DNA of 19,968 nucleotides from Opitutia bacterium (GTDB lineage Bacteria > Verrucomicrobiota > Verrucomicrobiae > Opitutales > UBA953), in assembly GCA_947488485.1 (NCBI GenBank), contig CANKZO010000026.1, forward strand, positions 1 through 19,968, read 5' to 3'. The stretch's first letter is position 1, and every line of letters starts with the position of its first letter. The notes beneath the pieces are model-generated. The model worked only from the letters and a program-made list of their open reading frames with translations. It did not search any database and was not told the origin of the DNA. The position numbers and the translations under genes are program-made. Positions 1 to 8,298 of the stretch are shown one piece after another.

Positions 1-1892
1 GAACCATCTAATAAATTCTCAGTTTTTAAACCCAAATTTTGCATTTCAGAAATAACATTTATTTTGGCTCTTTCACTTGAAAACCCTGGTAGAAATTGCG
101 CACCAATTAATAATGGTGGGGGTATTGGTATAATCGCTCTTTTGCTCAAAAGATTAATAGAATCCAATATTTTACTTATGGAATCTATAACACTTTTGCA
201 TTTTTTAAAATCAGTCTTTATTGACACCAGCCCAAATAAAGAGGTTGTTAAAGCTATAATTATCTGCTTTTGTTTCTTTGTATATTTCTCAAAAACACCC
301 CCAATAACATTTGAAACCATTTTCTTTAATTTACCTTTCAGAACATTAAACAATTCTTTTAGAAAGAGTTCAAGAATTTTTCTGGTAACATTTTGAACAT
401 AAACTTTATACTTTTTAGCAAATATTTCAGCACTATCAATCTTTTCTTTGGCAAAGGATAATACTTTGGTGGCATCATCTTGTGTTAATTTCCACTTATC
501 TTTAATGTCATTATAATTACTAGTTGCCGTTCCTTCAATTACTTGACCTAAAACCATTATTGGGAATAATAATTTAGGTGACAATATAGATTCAATAATT
601 CCTTTAACAAACGAAAATAACGTTTCATTATTGTTTGTTAAGTTATTCTTTTTCAAAATGTTTAGAATAGCATCAGTAATAACGTTGCTTTTTTCTTGTT
701 CATTTAACCCATTGAATGTTGCAGAAATATCTTTGGCAAAATCTCTTATAATTTCATAATCAATAGGCTGGTTGACAACCCCACAACTATCAAAATCAAT
801 TATTTTATTTAAGTAATTATTGATATTGGTATCAATTTTTTTTAATTCTATTTCTGAAAATGTAAAAAAGTTATCAGTTTCATCATCAAGTTCAGAAATT
901 TTAGCAATACCACTAACATCTATCTCCTCTGTATTATCAAAACACTTACCACACAATCTCTCGATGAGTAACATAAATTTACTCTTATCTTTAATATCAG
1001 TTTCAGTGCTACTTTCAGTTATATCAGCACCATCAATAATATAATTAAATATATTTTTAATTACATTTTTAAAATCAATAATAGATAACGTATCATAGTA
1101 TTCAAATATAAATTTGCTGTAATAATTGAACCCCCCTTCACCTATTAGAGTTACCGCAATAAAATCACCAGGATCATTTAAATCATTTATTGGTTCATAA
1201 GAAAAGTCAAATAATTTTGATTTAAATCCCCCATTATAAACCTCACCATAAGCGTTAAAAAAACTTTCTTTAGGCTTGATTATTCTTTCATATAACTCTC
1301 TATTGAATGGGAAATTAACATCTCCGCCATATCCCTTATATTTTTTGCCTGTTATATTTGATAATATGGTTGTACCACTTAAATCTTCATAGAAGAATTC
1401 CCCAGGTTGGGATTGAGGTGTTTTTTTTAAATTGTTCCATAAATCTAAATTTTTAACAGGAACAAATACCTTGTTAGGGGGGCTGGTTAATGTTTTATAA
1501 GCATCAAAAGAAATAACTGGAAACGTTTGGTCAGTTCTACAACCTAATAAATTAATAGCCTCATCTATTAATATCTTTTTTATTTCAGGCAGGCTTTTAA
1601 CTAAAACATCTGAAAATGTTTTTAACAACTTATTATTGCTATCATCTCCTTCACCATCTATTTTTTTAATAAAGTTAATTAACTGATTAAATACAGATGG
1701 TGTTTTATTATTTTTTAAATTGAGTTTGGATTTAAAAGAATCAATAGTGTTTTCAACATTAGACACGCTTTTATTAAAGAATATCTCACTTTGTTGTCTA
1801 GCTGTTTTTGATGCATTTTTACTATCTAAATATGTTGTATATGCATCAATTTTTTTACTAATATTTTTATAATCATTAACTATATTAGGCAT
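1..1892 (-). CDS. Large unidentified protein, 3' end off the window (possible virion protein)
   Basis: An open frame begins at the ATG at 1892-1890 (MPNIVNDYKN) and stays open for 630 codons to the left edge, so the C-terminus is missing. I do not recognise the family. The visible part is mostly charged, Asn/Lys-rich and probably helical. It has a mixed middle section (around residues 130-260, with GEFFYEDLSG and GYGGDVNFPFNREL) and, near the visible end, a hydrophobic stretch followed by the Pro-rich IPIPPPLLIGAQFLPGFS. No signal peptide is evident. It follows the 121-residue gene after 6 bases and lies downstream of the late sigma factor. Its size and its place next to a late-transcription gene fit a structural or baseplate-associated protein, but that is inference from context only. 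The plus-strand frames in this stretch look like shadows. Confidence 0.75.
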   Translation of the reverse strand, partial: MPNIVNDYKNISKKIDAYTTYLDSKNASKTARQQSEIFFNKSVSNVENTIDSFKSKLNLKNNKTPSVFNQLINFIKKIDGEGDDSNNKLLKTFSDVLVKSLPEIKKILIDEAINLLGCRTDQTFPVISFDAYKTLTSPPNKVFVPVKNLDLWNNLKKTPQSQPGEFFYEDLSGTTILSNITGKKYKGYGGDVNFPFNRELYERIIKPKESFFNAYGEVYNGGFKSKLFDFSYEPINDLNDPGDFIAVTLIGEGGFNYYSKFIFEYYDTLSIIDFKNVIKNIFNYIIDGADITESSTETDIKDKSKFMLLIERLCGKCFDNTEEIDVSGIAKISELDDETDNFFTFSEIELKKIDTNINNYLNKIIDFDSCGVVNQPIDYEIIRDFAKDISATFNGLNEQEKSNVITDAILNILKKNNLTNNNETLFSFVKGIIESILSPKLLFPIMVLGQVIEGTATSNYNDIKDKWKLTQDDATKVLSFAKEKIDSAEIFAKKYKVYVQNVTRKILELFLKELFNVLKGKLKKMVSNVIGGVFEKYTKKQKQIIIALTTSLFGLVSIKTDFKKCKSVIDSISKILDSINLLSKRAIIPIPPPLLIGAQFLPGFSSERAKINVISEMQNLGLKTENLLDG

Positions 1893-1898
1893 CTAAAT

Positions 1899-2264
1899 TT
1901 ACTTTATAGTGTAAGTCCCCATGTCAAGATTTGCATCTTTATCAATAAGATTTTGTAGAATATCTTCATCTAAATCTGTAAATGAAAACGAGGTTTCTTC
2001 TTTATTCATTTTTCCCCAAATACCTGATTGTAATTTTGATAATGATAGTTTTTTCTCAACACATTCATTGATGATTCTTTGTTGCTTTTCAATAACAGGG
2101 CCAATCATTGTCATATCTTCTGGATCCTTTAACATGGCTAACATCTTATTTTGGATTCTAATGGCTGTCGTTCTTTGCTCAACTAGCTCATTGTAGATTT
2201 CTTGCATTAAATTTAATATAGATTCTTTATTAAAATTAATTTCTTTTTTTGCTGGTCTTGGCAT
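1899..2264 (-). CDS. Small hypothetical protein, 121 aa
   Basis: This is a short, highly charged and probably all-helical protein beginning MPRPAKKEIN. Its middle is rich in Gln, Glu and Lys (QQRIINECVEKKLSLSKL) and its tail is acidic (DLDEDILQNLIDKDANLD). I see no membrane segment, cysteine cluster or catalytic motif. It starts 2 bases after the sigma-factor stop and ends 6 bases before the next start, so it is almost certainly co-transcribed with them. In T4 the late sigma factor works with a small co-activator (gp33). A small helical protein beside the sigma gene invites that comparison, but I see no sequence support and do not assign it. A coiled-coil structural or packaging protein is an equal possibility. 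Confidence 0.75.
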   Translation of the reverse strand: MPRPAKKEINFNKESILNLMQEIYNELVEQRTTAIRIQNKMLAMLKDPEDMTMIGPVIEKQQRIINECVEKKLSLSKLQSGIWGKMNKEETSFSFTDLDEDILQNLIDKDANLDMGTYTIK

Positions 2265-2266
2265 AA

Positions 2267-3004
2267 TTAAACTATTTTATTAACTATAAATATGTATAAT
2301 GATTTAAATTTTTTAAGAGATATTCTAATTTCCTTTGTTGTTAAATTTGTCATTTCTCTTAAAGACAATAAAATTAAATTTTTATTAAATTTTGAATTAT
2401 CGGTGGCAGTAAAGATTGTTTCATATTTTTCAAAAATATCAACCAGTGCAAAGCCTAATTTCTTTTCATTATCACTTAATGATTGGGTCTCAATAAAATC
2501 TTTTAATTTGTTTGTGTATTCTATAATGATATAATCAATATCAATGACATCTTCATCAATGATATACATCATATCAGGTCTTTCTTCAAGAGAAGCTGAA
2601 ATATCCTCATAAGACACCTTACGATTAGTTTCTTTCTGATCTCTCATTATCTGACCCATTAGATAATTTTTACAGATTGTACCAAAATAAGAATACGCTT
2701 TTTTGTTCTTTGCCGGTTTAAACTTATCGACTTTTGTCATAAGAAAAGAATGGACATCAGTATGTATATCATTGAAGTCCATATCTTTTCTATATAACCT
2801 ATACCTTCTGATAATAGAAGATATCATTTTATCTAATGGTTTCCTTAAAGATTTGTTATATATCTTATTCTTTTCATCAAAAGTTTTTGCGTTTAAGAAC
2901 TCAACAACAGCATTTTCTTCAGGTGTGTCAAAATAGTTTTCTTTTGACTTTCGTTTTACTTTCTTATTTACATCATCTGAAACTTCTTGAATAATAATTG
3001 ACAT
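2267..3004 (-). CDS. RNA polymerase sigma factor, T4 gp55-like (late transcription)
   Basis: Predicted to direct host RNA polymerase to phage late promoters. Residues about 76-126 hold a compact sigma region 2-like segment: the acidic DFNDIHTDVHSFLMTKVDKF leads into the aromatic/basic AYSYFGTICKNYLMGQIMRD, the pattern I associate with T4 gp55 and its relatives. The C-terminal 60 residues contain a helix-turn-helix-like segment (REMTNLTTKEIRISLKKFKS), where region 4 would lie. At 245 residues it is somewhat longer than T4 gp55 (about 185). The basic N-terminus (NKKVKRKSKEN) looks disordered. The start shares one base with the upstream glycosyltransferase stop (TAATG), so the two genes are probably translationally coupled. 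This is the best single marker for a T4-like phage in the window. The family call is from motif memory, not alignment. Confidence 0.75.
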   Translation of the reverse strand: MSIIIQEVSDDVNKKVKRKSKENYFDTPEENAVVEFLNAKTFDEKNKIYNKSLRKPLDKMISSIIRRYRLYRKDMDFNDIHTDVHSFLMTKVDKFKPAKNKKAYSYFGTICKNYLMGQIMRDQKETNRKVSYEDISASLEERPDMMYIIDEDVIDIDYIIIEYTNKLKDFIETQSLSDNEKKLGFALVDIFEKYETIFTATDNSKFNKNLILLSLREMTNLTTKEIRISLKKFKSLYIFIVNKIV

Positions 3005-3810
3005 TAGGACGTTTGAATTTCATATTTTATTTTCCTGTCTGTTGTGAAGAAATATTCTTTCTTTGCTGTTTGTAACCAAAACTTAACTTCATCTTCGGTT
3101 ATTTTATTATCACCAAACTTATAATTCCAAAAAATAGATCCCTCTCTTAAATTTGTATGCTTATACCCAAGTTTAGGTATAGTCATAATTGAGGGTGAAT
3201 TATAAGAAAGTCTTAATAAAAATTCATAACCAAAAGTTAATTTGATTGAAGGTTTAAATCCGCCAGTTAAGATAAATACATCTTTCTTCAAAATAATACC
3301 AGAAGTTTGAAAATTTTGATAATCTTGTAAAACTTCATTGGTCAAATACCCCATTTCTTGCGCAAAATTAGCAGCAAACGTAGCCTCATTGGTAAACCCA
3401 GCAAACACTTCTTTATTATCAACATCAACCACAACAGGTAAAAATGTAGAAACCTCCGGATAAACTTCTAAATATTTTTTAAAATTCTTAAACCAAATAT
3501 TTGAATACTCATCATCAAATTCAAAAAACGAAACCCATTCAGATGTTGATTGCTCAACGCCATAATTTATTTGGGCACAATAATTAGGTTCTTCAACCCA
3601 AACTTTTTTTACAACATTTAATGATTTAAAATCATATGTGTCCAAAAATGAAACAAGGCTTTCTTCGTTTGTATGAACAATAACCAATTCATCACATTGC
3701 TCTTGTTGGTTTTGTAATGAAGTAATGGCTTTCTCAAAGAAAACCGAAAAATCTTTCGCCTTTGAAGATTTTATAGGTAAGATAACTGATAAGGATATGT
3801 TTTTGCTCAT
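3004..3810 (-). CDS. Glycosyltransferase family 2-like protein
   Basis: A GT-A-fold transferase of 268 residues. It opens with a typical GT2 strand (SLSVILPIKSS), continues through helix ITSLQNQQEQCDELVIVHTN and the NYGVEQSTSEWVSFFEFDDE segment. The acidic FDDE occupies the usual metal- and nucleotide-sugar-binding DXD position. Further on, GGFKPSIKLTFGYEFLLRL looks like the acceptor-side region that in many GT2 enzymes carries an ED pair. The sugar donor and acceptor cannot be read from the sequence. It starts 1 base after the stop of the GT-B gene upstream and shares a base with the sigma gene downstream, so it sits in the same transcript as both. It lies outside the very AT-rich block and has base composition like the phage backbone genes. 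Confidence 0.8.
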   Translation of the reverse strand: MSKNISLSVILPIKSSKAKDFSVFFEKAITSLQNQQEQCDELVIVHTNEESLVSFLDTYDFKSLNVVKKVWVEEPNYCAQINYGVEQSTSEWVSFFEFDDEYSNIWFKNFKKYLEVYPEVSTFLPVVVDVDNKEVFAGFTNEATFAANFAQEMGYLTNEVLQDYQNFQTSGIILKKDVFILTGGFKPSIKLTFGYEFLLRLSYNSPSIMTIPKLGYKHTNLREGSIFWNYKFGDNKITEDEVKFWLQTAKKEYFFTTDRKIKYEIQTS

Positions 3811-3811
3811 T

Positions 3812-4858
3812 TTATATTTTTTTTAATTGGTCTTCAAATGCGTTTATTCTATTGTTTAGATAACCTGAAAATTTTTCAATAACATTAGTTTTAAAGTTTT
3901 CAAAGTTGTTATATTTTTGTGCAGTAACCTCAATATCTTCATACAATTCAGGCTTAACGCTATCTTCAAGCCAATTTTGAACAAACTCCGCAATATAATC
4001 CACAATCTTTAATTTATCCTGAACCCATATACCATTCTTCTCATCCATCCACTCTGGAATTAAATCAGGTATCTTACCAATAACAGGAACACCACAAGAC
4101 ATAGATTCCAATGGATATGTACCAAACCCACTTGCATCATCAATCCAGACGCTTAAAAAACAATTCTTTAATGAATTAGCAAATTCATTCTCACTTAAAC
4201 CCCTCATATCCCTAAATGTGAACCATCTAAATTGGGGGTATTTTAAATAAAATTGCTTAACAATATTAATGGTGTCTGCTTGATCCCTAGTATGCATAGC
4301 AATAATTGGCATTGGGGGTAATTTTGGTTTTGTAAAAGCAGCTGAAATGACTGGGGTAATAATATCATAAGATATTTTCTTCATAAATGTTTCAACATAT
4401 TCTTTTTGTTTCTCACTTGTTGTGATACATTTGAAAAAACCAAAACTTGACCAAGTTTGCCCTGGTTGTAATGTGTCCAGTATATATGAATAAGATTGCG
4501 TTAACACAATTTTACCACAAGGTAAATCCTTGATTTGTTCCATAATGAACCCATAAATTTCTGGAAGAACAATAAAATCTTCTGGACTAATGTTTAAATT
4601 TTCACCCTCAATCGCTTGATGGGGTAATTTAGTCATATATGATTCATCCAACCAAGATTCAACACCAGTGTAATCTTTCTTCTCATGAAGAATTATTGAA
4701 TTAAACCCATCATCTTTTAAGGCTATTGCAATATCGTAAATAAATTTTACAGATGCTCTCGCATTGCCTTTTGTGTCTTGGACAACAAAATAAATCCTAG
4801 ACGTTTTTTCTTTTAAGTTAGTTAAAGAGGTTTCTATTTTTGTTTTAATATCATTCAT
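3812..4858 (-). CDS. GT-B fold glycosyltransferase (GT4-like)
   Basis: A 348-residue protein with the layout of a retaining GT-B enzyme. The N-terminal Rossmann domain contains the acceptor-side GNARASVKFIYDIAIALKDDG, reminiscent of the GG..R....LA segment of GT4. The C-terminal domain carries the nucleotide-sugar signature GTYPLESMSCGVPVIGKIPD with its conserved Glu, in the position of the EX7E motif. It ends in a helical tail. No membrane segment is visible. It starts just past the stop of the small 92-residue gene and is followed within 1 base by a GT2-like gene, so the two transferases may act in series on one glycan. Substrate unknown. It could modify phage DNA bases, capsid proteins or a host surface polymer; nothing here decides between these. 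Confidence 0.8.
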   Translation of the reverse strand: MNDIKTKIETSLTNLKEKTSRIYFVVQDTKGNARASVKFIYDIAIALKDDGFNSIILHEKKDYTGVESWLDESYMTKLPHQAIEGENLNISPEDFIVLPEIYGFIMEQIKDLPCGKIVLTQSYSYILDTLQPGQTWSSFGFFKCITTSEKQKEYVETFMKKISYDIITPVISAAFTKPKLPPMPIIAMHTRDQADTINIVKQFYLKYPQFRWFTFRDMRGLSENEFANSLKNCFLSVWIDDASGFGTYPLESMSCGVPVIGKIPDLIPEWMDEKNGIWVQDKLKIVDYIAEFVQNWLEDSVKPELYEDIEVTAQKYNNFENFKTNVIEKFSGYLNNRINAFEDQLKKI

Positions 4859-4859
4859 A

Positions 4860-5138
4860 TTAATAGTGGTTTATTAACTTTTTATTTAGCAGAGTATTAA
4901 ATGCTAATTTAAATGGAAGCGTCAAATTGTTTGCAGAATTTAACCCAAGTTTTTCATCAATGTCATCATTTTCGGTTAAAATAACATCTAACATTAATTT
5001 TACCATTTCATATTTAACAACATTTATTTTGGTTTCAGTGCTACCTGATGTTATCTCGGGAGTTTCAATGGTCATGTCAAGGTATTTTTCAACATTATCT
5101 AAATCAATAAAATAATGTTCGCCTAAAATTTTTAGCAT
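4860..5138 (-). CDS. Small hypothetical protein, 92 aa
   Basis: An unrecognised short protein starting MLKILGEHYFIDLDNVEKYL, with a Thr/Glu-rich middle (TIETPEITSGSTETKINV) and a helical second half ending NKKLINHY. No catalytic motif, signal peptide or membrane helix is visible. Its ATG lies inside the last codons of the upstream HAD-like gene (7-base overlap, out of frame), and its stop lies 1 base before the GT-B start. This tight packing supports a real gene rather than a chance frame. The plus-strand frame across it is a shadow. Confidence 0.7.
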   Translation of the reverse strand: MLKILGEHYFIDLDNVEKYLDMTIETPEITSGSTETKINVVKYEMVKLMLDVILTENDDIDEKLGLNSANNLTLPFKLAFNTLLNKKLINHY

Positions 5139-5713
5139 ATTTCTGTGATTTTATTTTTTAAGTCTTTAATTTTATTTATGTTATACTTTGAAATAATATT
5201 TTGATTATATATTTGTTCATATTTTATAACAATTTTATCTTCATTTAATAATAAGTCTGGATTTGCTGTAAGTAAAACATCTATTGAATCAAGCATATTA
5301 TTTTTTGTTTGCTCGCTATAAAACTTGATGTTTTCAACCAAACAAGAGAATTTAGATAAGAAAAATAATGTAGCTGGTTTTGATTTACCAATTTCATCTG
5401 AAACAATAATTATTTCATGATTATCTCTCATATCAACATAGAAATCATTTAAATCATTCATGCCAGTATATTCAACAGATGGCGCATGACCAAATATCTC
5501 CATTGGATGCTCAATATATAAAAACTCATACAAATCATTGTCAGATGGGAATTTAAAATGTTTTAAAAGATTTAATGAATCAATTGGTTCAGTTATTTCA
5601 TATTTAAAATCAGATTCATCATCTTTATTTGATAAATAGAACTTATCATACACTTGCTCTATTTTACCCAGCGTATCTCTTAAAACACCATTCAAATCAA
5701 TCCCAATTCTCAT
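5132..5713 (-). CDS. HAD-superfamily phosphatase-like protein
   Basis: The N-terminus MRIGIDLNGVLRDT matches HAD motif I at the very start of the protein. Asp6 is in the nucleophile position, but Asn8 stands where most HAD phosphatases have a second Asp (general acid/base). Motif II is seen as HEIIIVSDE. A Lys-containing region follows (IGKSKPATLFF), and an acidic motif-IV-like segment lies at DSIDVLLTANPDLL. At 193 residues the length suits a small HAD such as a 5'(3')-deoxyribonucleotidase-like enzyme, a role that would suit phage nucleotide metabolism. Its ATG overlaps the end of phoH by 17 bases, and the next gene overlaps it by 7. The Asp-to-Asn change may mean a changed activity, or binding without catalysis. 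The family is fairly clear; the substrate is not. Confidence 0.7.
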   Translation of the reverse strand: MRIGIDLNGVLRDTLGKIEQVYDKFYLSNKDDESDFKYEITEPIDSLNLLKHFKFPSDNDLYEFLYIEHPMEIFGHAPSVEYTGMNDLNDFYVDMRDNHEIIIVSDEIGKSKPATLFFLSKFSCLVENIKFYSEQTKNNMLDSIDVLLTANPDLLLNEDKIVIKYEQIYNQNIISKYNINKIKDLKNKITEIC

Positions 5714-6428
5714 ATTTTTTTAATATTTTTGATATTAGGGGATTTCTTACAATATCCTGAGTACCAAATTCATGATGCGCAATATCATCAACATCTTGCA
5801 ACCTTAACATAGCATCATATAATCCAGTCCCCCTTTTGTCTTTATATCTGTCAGTTTGTTCCAAATCCCCAGATATAAAAAATTTAGTGTTAAATCCAAT
5901 CCTTGTCAATACTAATTTCATTTGATTTGGTGTCGTATTCTGTGCTTCCTCCAAAACCAATATAGTGTTATCAATATTTAAACCCCTCATATAAGCAAGA
6001 GCCATAACTTCAATAACCTCCATCTCCATTAGTTTTTCACGGATATTCTTGCCAATGATTTTGTTTAAAAGATAAAAAGATGGATAAATATATGGATCCA
6101 TCTTTTCATTAACTGTTCCTGGTAATGCACCTAGTTTTTCTTCTGCCTCAACAGCTGGTTTAACAATCACCAATTTGTCATATGTATTGCTAGGGTCTGC
6201 AAGTAAGTCCACAGCTGCCTTCATTGACATATAACTCTTGCCAGTTCCAGCCGGACCAACGCAAATTGTTATTTGGTGATTTAGCAATTTGTCATAATAA
6301 ATTTCTTGGTTCTCATTTAAGAATTTCTCTTTTTTTTTCTTTTTAAGCAAACTGCAAATTTGGCTTTTTCTTGATTGGGGAGCTAACTCAACCTCATCTT
6401 CTTTTTTCACAAATCTTCTTCTCGTCAT
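5697..6428 (-). CDS. phoH: PhoH-like ATPase
   Basis: A PhoH-family P-loop ATPase of 243 residues. The Walker A motif GPAGTGKS is at residues 58-65 and a Walker B-like LVLEEAQN at about 157-164, with Glu where most PhoH proteins have LDEAQN. The family-typical KLVLTRIGFNTKFFISGDLEQ follows, with the sensor-like GD and Gln. The first 35 residues are basic and Lys-rich (KKKKKEKF), possibly nucleic-acid binding. PhoH homologues are widespread in large marine and T4-like phages; proposed roles range from the phosphate-stress response to RNA handling and are not settled. It follows gmd after 34 AT-rich bases and overlaps the HAD-like gene by 17 bases. The call is secure; the physiological role is not. 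Confidence 0.93.
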   Translation of the reverse strand: MTRRRFVKKEDEVELAPQSRKSQICSLLKKKKKEKFLNENQEIYYDKLLNHQITICVGPAGTGKSYMSMKAAVDLLADPSNTYDKLVIVKPAVEAEEKLGALPGTVNEKMDPYIYPSFYLLNKIIGKNIREKLMEMEVIEVMALAYMRGLNIDNTILVLEEAQNTTPNQMKLVLTRIGFNTKFFISGDLEQTDRYKDKRGTGLYDAMLRLQDVDDIAHHEFGTQDIVRNPLISKILKKYENWD

Positions 6429-6462
6429 TAAGTTGTTTTTATTTAATAATAAATAATAGGTA

Positions 6463-7464
6463 CTAAAATTTAATAGTCAAATTTTCATCATTAAATTTGT
6501 GTAACCAATATTCAATCATTTCATCTAACATTGTTTCAAATGTATATTTTGGCTGCCAGTTAATTGTTTTCCTTAATTTTGTGGAATCCCCTTTCAAATC
6601 ACGCAATTCTTCTGGTCTATAAAATTTCTCATCTTGTATAACATAATCCAAATAATTCAAATCCAAATAGCTAAAAACATATTCACATAAATCTCTTACA
6701 GAATGTGATACCCCTGTGGCGCACACAAAGTCGTCAGGATTGTCTAATTGCAACATTGACCACATTGCCTCAACATAATCTTTTGCGTGTCCCCAGTCCC
6801 TTGTAGCGTCCAAATTACCCAAACTTAATGAATTGGCTAACCCCAATTTTATCTTAACCGCTTCTTTAACCACCTTGTTTGTTACAAAATTTGTCCCCCT
6901 CCTTGGACTTTCATGGTTAAACAAAATTCCATTTGATATAAACATCCCATAAGAATTTCTATAATTCCTTGCAATATTATAAGCAAACACCTTTGCACAT
7001 CCATAAGGAGACACTGGATTTAAAGGGGTTGTTTCCCTTTGATAACCATCAGAATCAATTGAATTACCAAACATTTCAGAAGATGATGCTTGATATATTT
7101 TAATTGATTTATCAACAAGTTTAACTGCTTCAAGTAAATTTAACACCCCAAGACCTGTTGCATTTGCTGTGTAAATTGGTTGGTCAAAGGATATTCTTAC
7201 ATGGGATTGTGCTGCCAAATTATATATCTCAATTGGTTTAACTTCTTGTATAACTCTAATCAATGATGATAAATCAGTCAAATCAGCATAATGTAACTTT
7301 AATTTATCATATACATTATCCAATCTTGATGTTTGATTCTCTGCAACAGAATTTCTTTTCAATGTCCCATGAACCTCATATCCTTTGTTAAAGAGTAATT
7401 CAGCCAAGTAGGATCCATCTTGTCCATTAATTCCAGTTATTAATGCTATTTTATTTTCTTGCAT
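6463..7464 (-). CDS. gmd: GDP-mannose 4,6-dehydratase
   Basis: Catalyses NADP-dependent conversion of GDP-D-mannose to GDP-4-keto-6-deoxy-D-mannose, the branch point for GDP-L-fucose, GDP-rhamnose, GDP-colitose and related sugars. The SDR nucleotide-binding motif TGINGQDG is at residues 10-17. The catalytic SSSE segment is at about 127-130 and the YxxxK pair is Tyr154/Lys158 (YGCAK). The family-specific NHESPRRGTNFVT is intact. At 333 residues it is slightly shorter than typical Gmd (about 345-370) but appears complete. Its composition (23 of 60 G+C at 6841-6900) resembles the backbone genes rather than the AT-rich glycan block, although it would supply substrate to that block. An 89-base gap precedes it, holding a possible late-promoter element. 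Confidence 0.93.
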   Translation of the reverse strand: MQENKIALITGINGQDGSYLAELLFNKGYEVHGTLKRNSVAENQTSRLDNVYDKLKLHYADLTDLSSLIRVIQEVKPIEIYNLAAQSHVRISFDQPIYTANATGLGVLNLLEAVKLVDKSIKIYQASSSEMFGNSIDSDGYQRETTPLNPVSPYGCAKVFAYNIARNYRNSYGMFISNGILFNHESPRRGTNFVTNKVVKEAVKIKLGLANSLSLGNLDATRDWGHAKDYVEAMWSMLQLDNPDDFVCATGVSHSVRDLCEYVFSYLDLNYLDYVIQDEKFYRPEELRDLKGDSTKLRKTINWQPKYTFETMLDEMIEYWLHKFNDENLTIKF

Positions 7465-7553
7465 AGTATTTTTTTATTTACGTCATTTATAGTTTTTAAT
7501 AATTCATATAAGTAGAATCCATATTGGTTATTAATTATATATATTTTATTGAA
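7465..7553. other. Largest clear intergenic gap (89 bp)
   Basis: This is the longest non-coding stretch between confident genes. It is almost pure A/T, with alternating TA runs near 7535-7550. Read on the minus strand it holds only a trivial 8-codon frame and no stable G/C-stemmed hairpin, so I see no factor-independent terminator. The TATAAATG element near its gmd end is listed separately. The gap separates the backbone-like gmd from the downstream edge of the repeat-bracketed glycan block. Confidence 0.6.
7484..7491 (-). promoter_or_regulatory. Possible T4-late-like promoter element upstream of gmd
   Basis: On the minus strand the sequence reads TATAAATG, one base different from the T4 late promoter consensus TATAAATA. 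It ends about 20 bases before the gmd ATG, inside the largest intergenic gap. The window encodes a gp55-like sigma factor that would be expected to read such a box. In DNA this AT-rich, an eight-base near-match is weak evidence, so this is a candidate only. Confidence 0.3.
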
Positions 7554-8276
7554 TTAATATGTTCTATGTGAATTAGAATGAAGATGCTCAATATTTCCTT
7601 TATAATAATATATAGGTATTTTTTCTAATAGATGGATAAAAGATAATGCTCTTTCTTGTGCATGTCCAGCATATTTATCTTCCATCATATATGGAATTAA
7701 TGGGTCAATCCAGTTCATATATTTATCAAAAAAAGGTATTGAAAAACAAACATTATTTGTTGTAGGCCACCATAATTCAACCATACCATTTGCCTCATCA
7801 ATAACGTCCTTAATATATTTTGCCATATCAATATTATATACTAATAACAACCCTTTAAATATGGAAGAAACCAAATCTAAATTAGTTATATAATGATAAT
7901 TTGGTAAATCTAAAAAGGAATAACTTATAATTTTGGGTTCATTGTTTTTAATTATATCTAATAGTGCTGGCGCAAAGTGTTCATTTATATTAACATCATA
8001 TTCCAATAAATTAATATATTTTGATTTACATAAATCATTCTTCCATATTGCATACCAAGCTGTGAATGCTGTAAAGTTTGGATATTGTTCAATATTGTGA
8101 GGTAATTCTCTTACAATCACAACATTTTGTAGGTCTTTGATTTTATCAACTTCACCCATCCCAACAAACATATAAACAACATCGCCCAATGAATTAAATT
8201 TACCAGATTCAATGTGTTCTTTTATAATGTCTTGGTTATGACAAGTAATAAATGTTTTCAAATTTTCATTAAACAT
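7554..8276 (-). CDS. Stand-alone glycosyltransferase-associated domain, paralogue of the 469-aa protein
   Basis: This 240-residue protein corresponds almost end to end to residues 226-458 of the two-domain protein at 15689-17098. Shared blocks include TFITCH, YPNFTAFTAWYAI, KYINLLEYDVN, WPTTNNVC and an AGHxQERALSF block close to a final IEHxxxxSH. The Glu-Tyr-Asp of LLEYDVN could be the acidic metal-binding motif of a GT-A-like fold, but I do not recognise the family. It lacks the N-terminal GT2-type domain of its paralogue, so it is either a split-off catalytic or partner domain or the result of a duplication. It starts about 20 bases after the ColD-like gene stops and has intermediate base composition. 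The function in glycan assembly is inferred from the paralogue and neighbours. Confidence 0.75.
   Translation of the reverse strand: MFNENLKTFITCHNQDIIKEHIESGKFNSLGDVVYMFVGMGEVDKIKDLQNVVIVRELPHNIEQYPNFTAFTAWYAIWKNDLCKSKYINLLEYDVNINEHFAPALLDIIKNNEPKIISYSFLDLPNYHYITNLDLVSSIFKGLLLVYNIDMAKYIKDVIDEANGMVELWWPTTNNVCFSIPFFDKYMNWIDPLIPYMMEDKYAGHAQERALSFIHLLEKIPIYYYKGNIEHLHSNSHRTY
7560..8255 (-). repeat. Direct repeat copy 1 (diverged, coding)
   Basis: This stretch is colinear with 15725-16423 in the same orientation, offset by 8165-8168 bases with about one codon of length difference. A 20-base exact match lies at 7744-7763 versus 15909-15928, and similar near-identical runs recur along it. The two copies bracket the AT-rich carbohydrate gene block. 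Confidence 0.8.
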
Positions 8277-8298
8277 AATTTTATTATTTTATTTTCTT

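Noticed and set aside
64..1044. Plus-strand open frames at 64-396 and 820-1044
   Set aside because: They lie wholly inside the long minus-strand gene, have low-complexity Ser/Leu/Ile/Phe-rich translations and no start signals; they are reverse-strand shadows.
2285..2292. Perfect TATAAATA on the plus strand
   Set aside because: It matches the T4 late box, but it points away from all genes and lies within the 3' end of the sigma-factor gene; in DNA this A/T-rich it is expected by chance.
6440..6455. Inverted repeat TATTTA-ATAA-TAAATA between gmd and phoH
   Set aside because: The stem is six A/T pairs only and no U-tract follows in the direction of transcription; it would not be a stable terminator.
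7510..7540. Tiny 8-codon minus-strand frame (MDSTYMNY) in the gap before gmd
   Set aside because: It is too short, has no SD and no conserved content.
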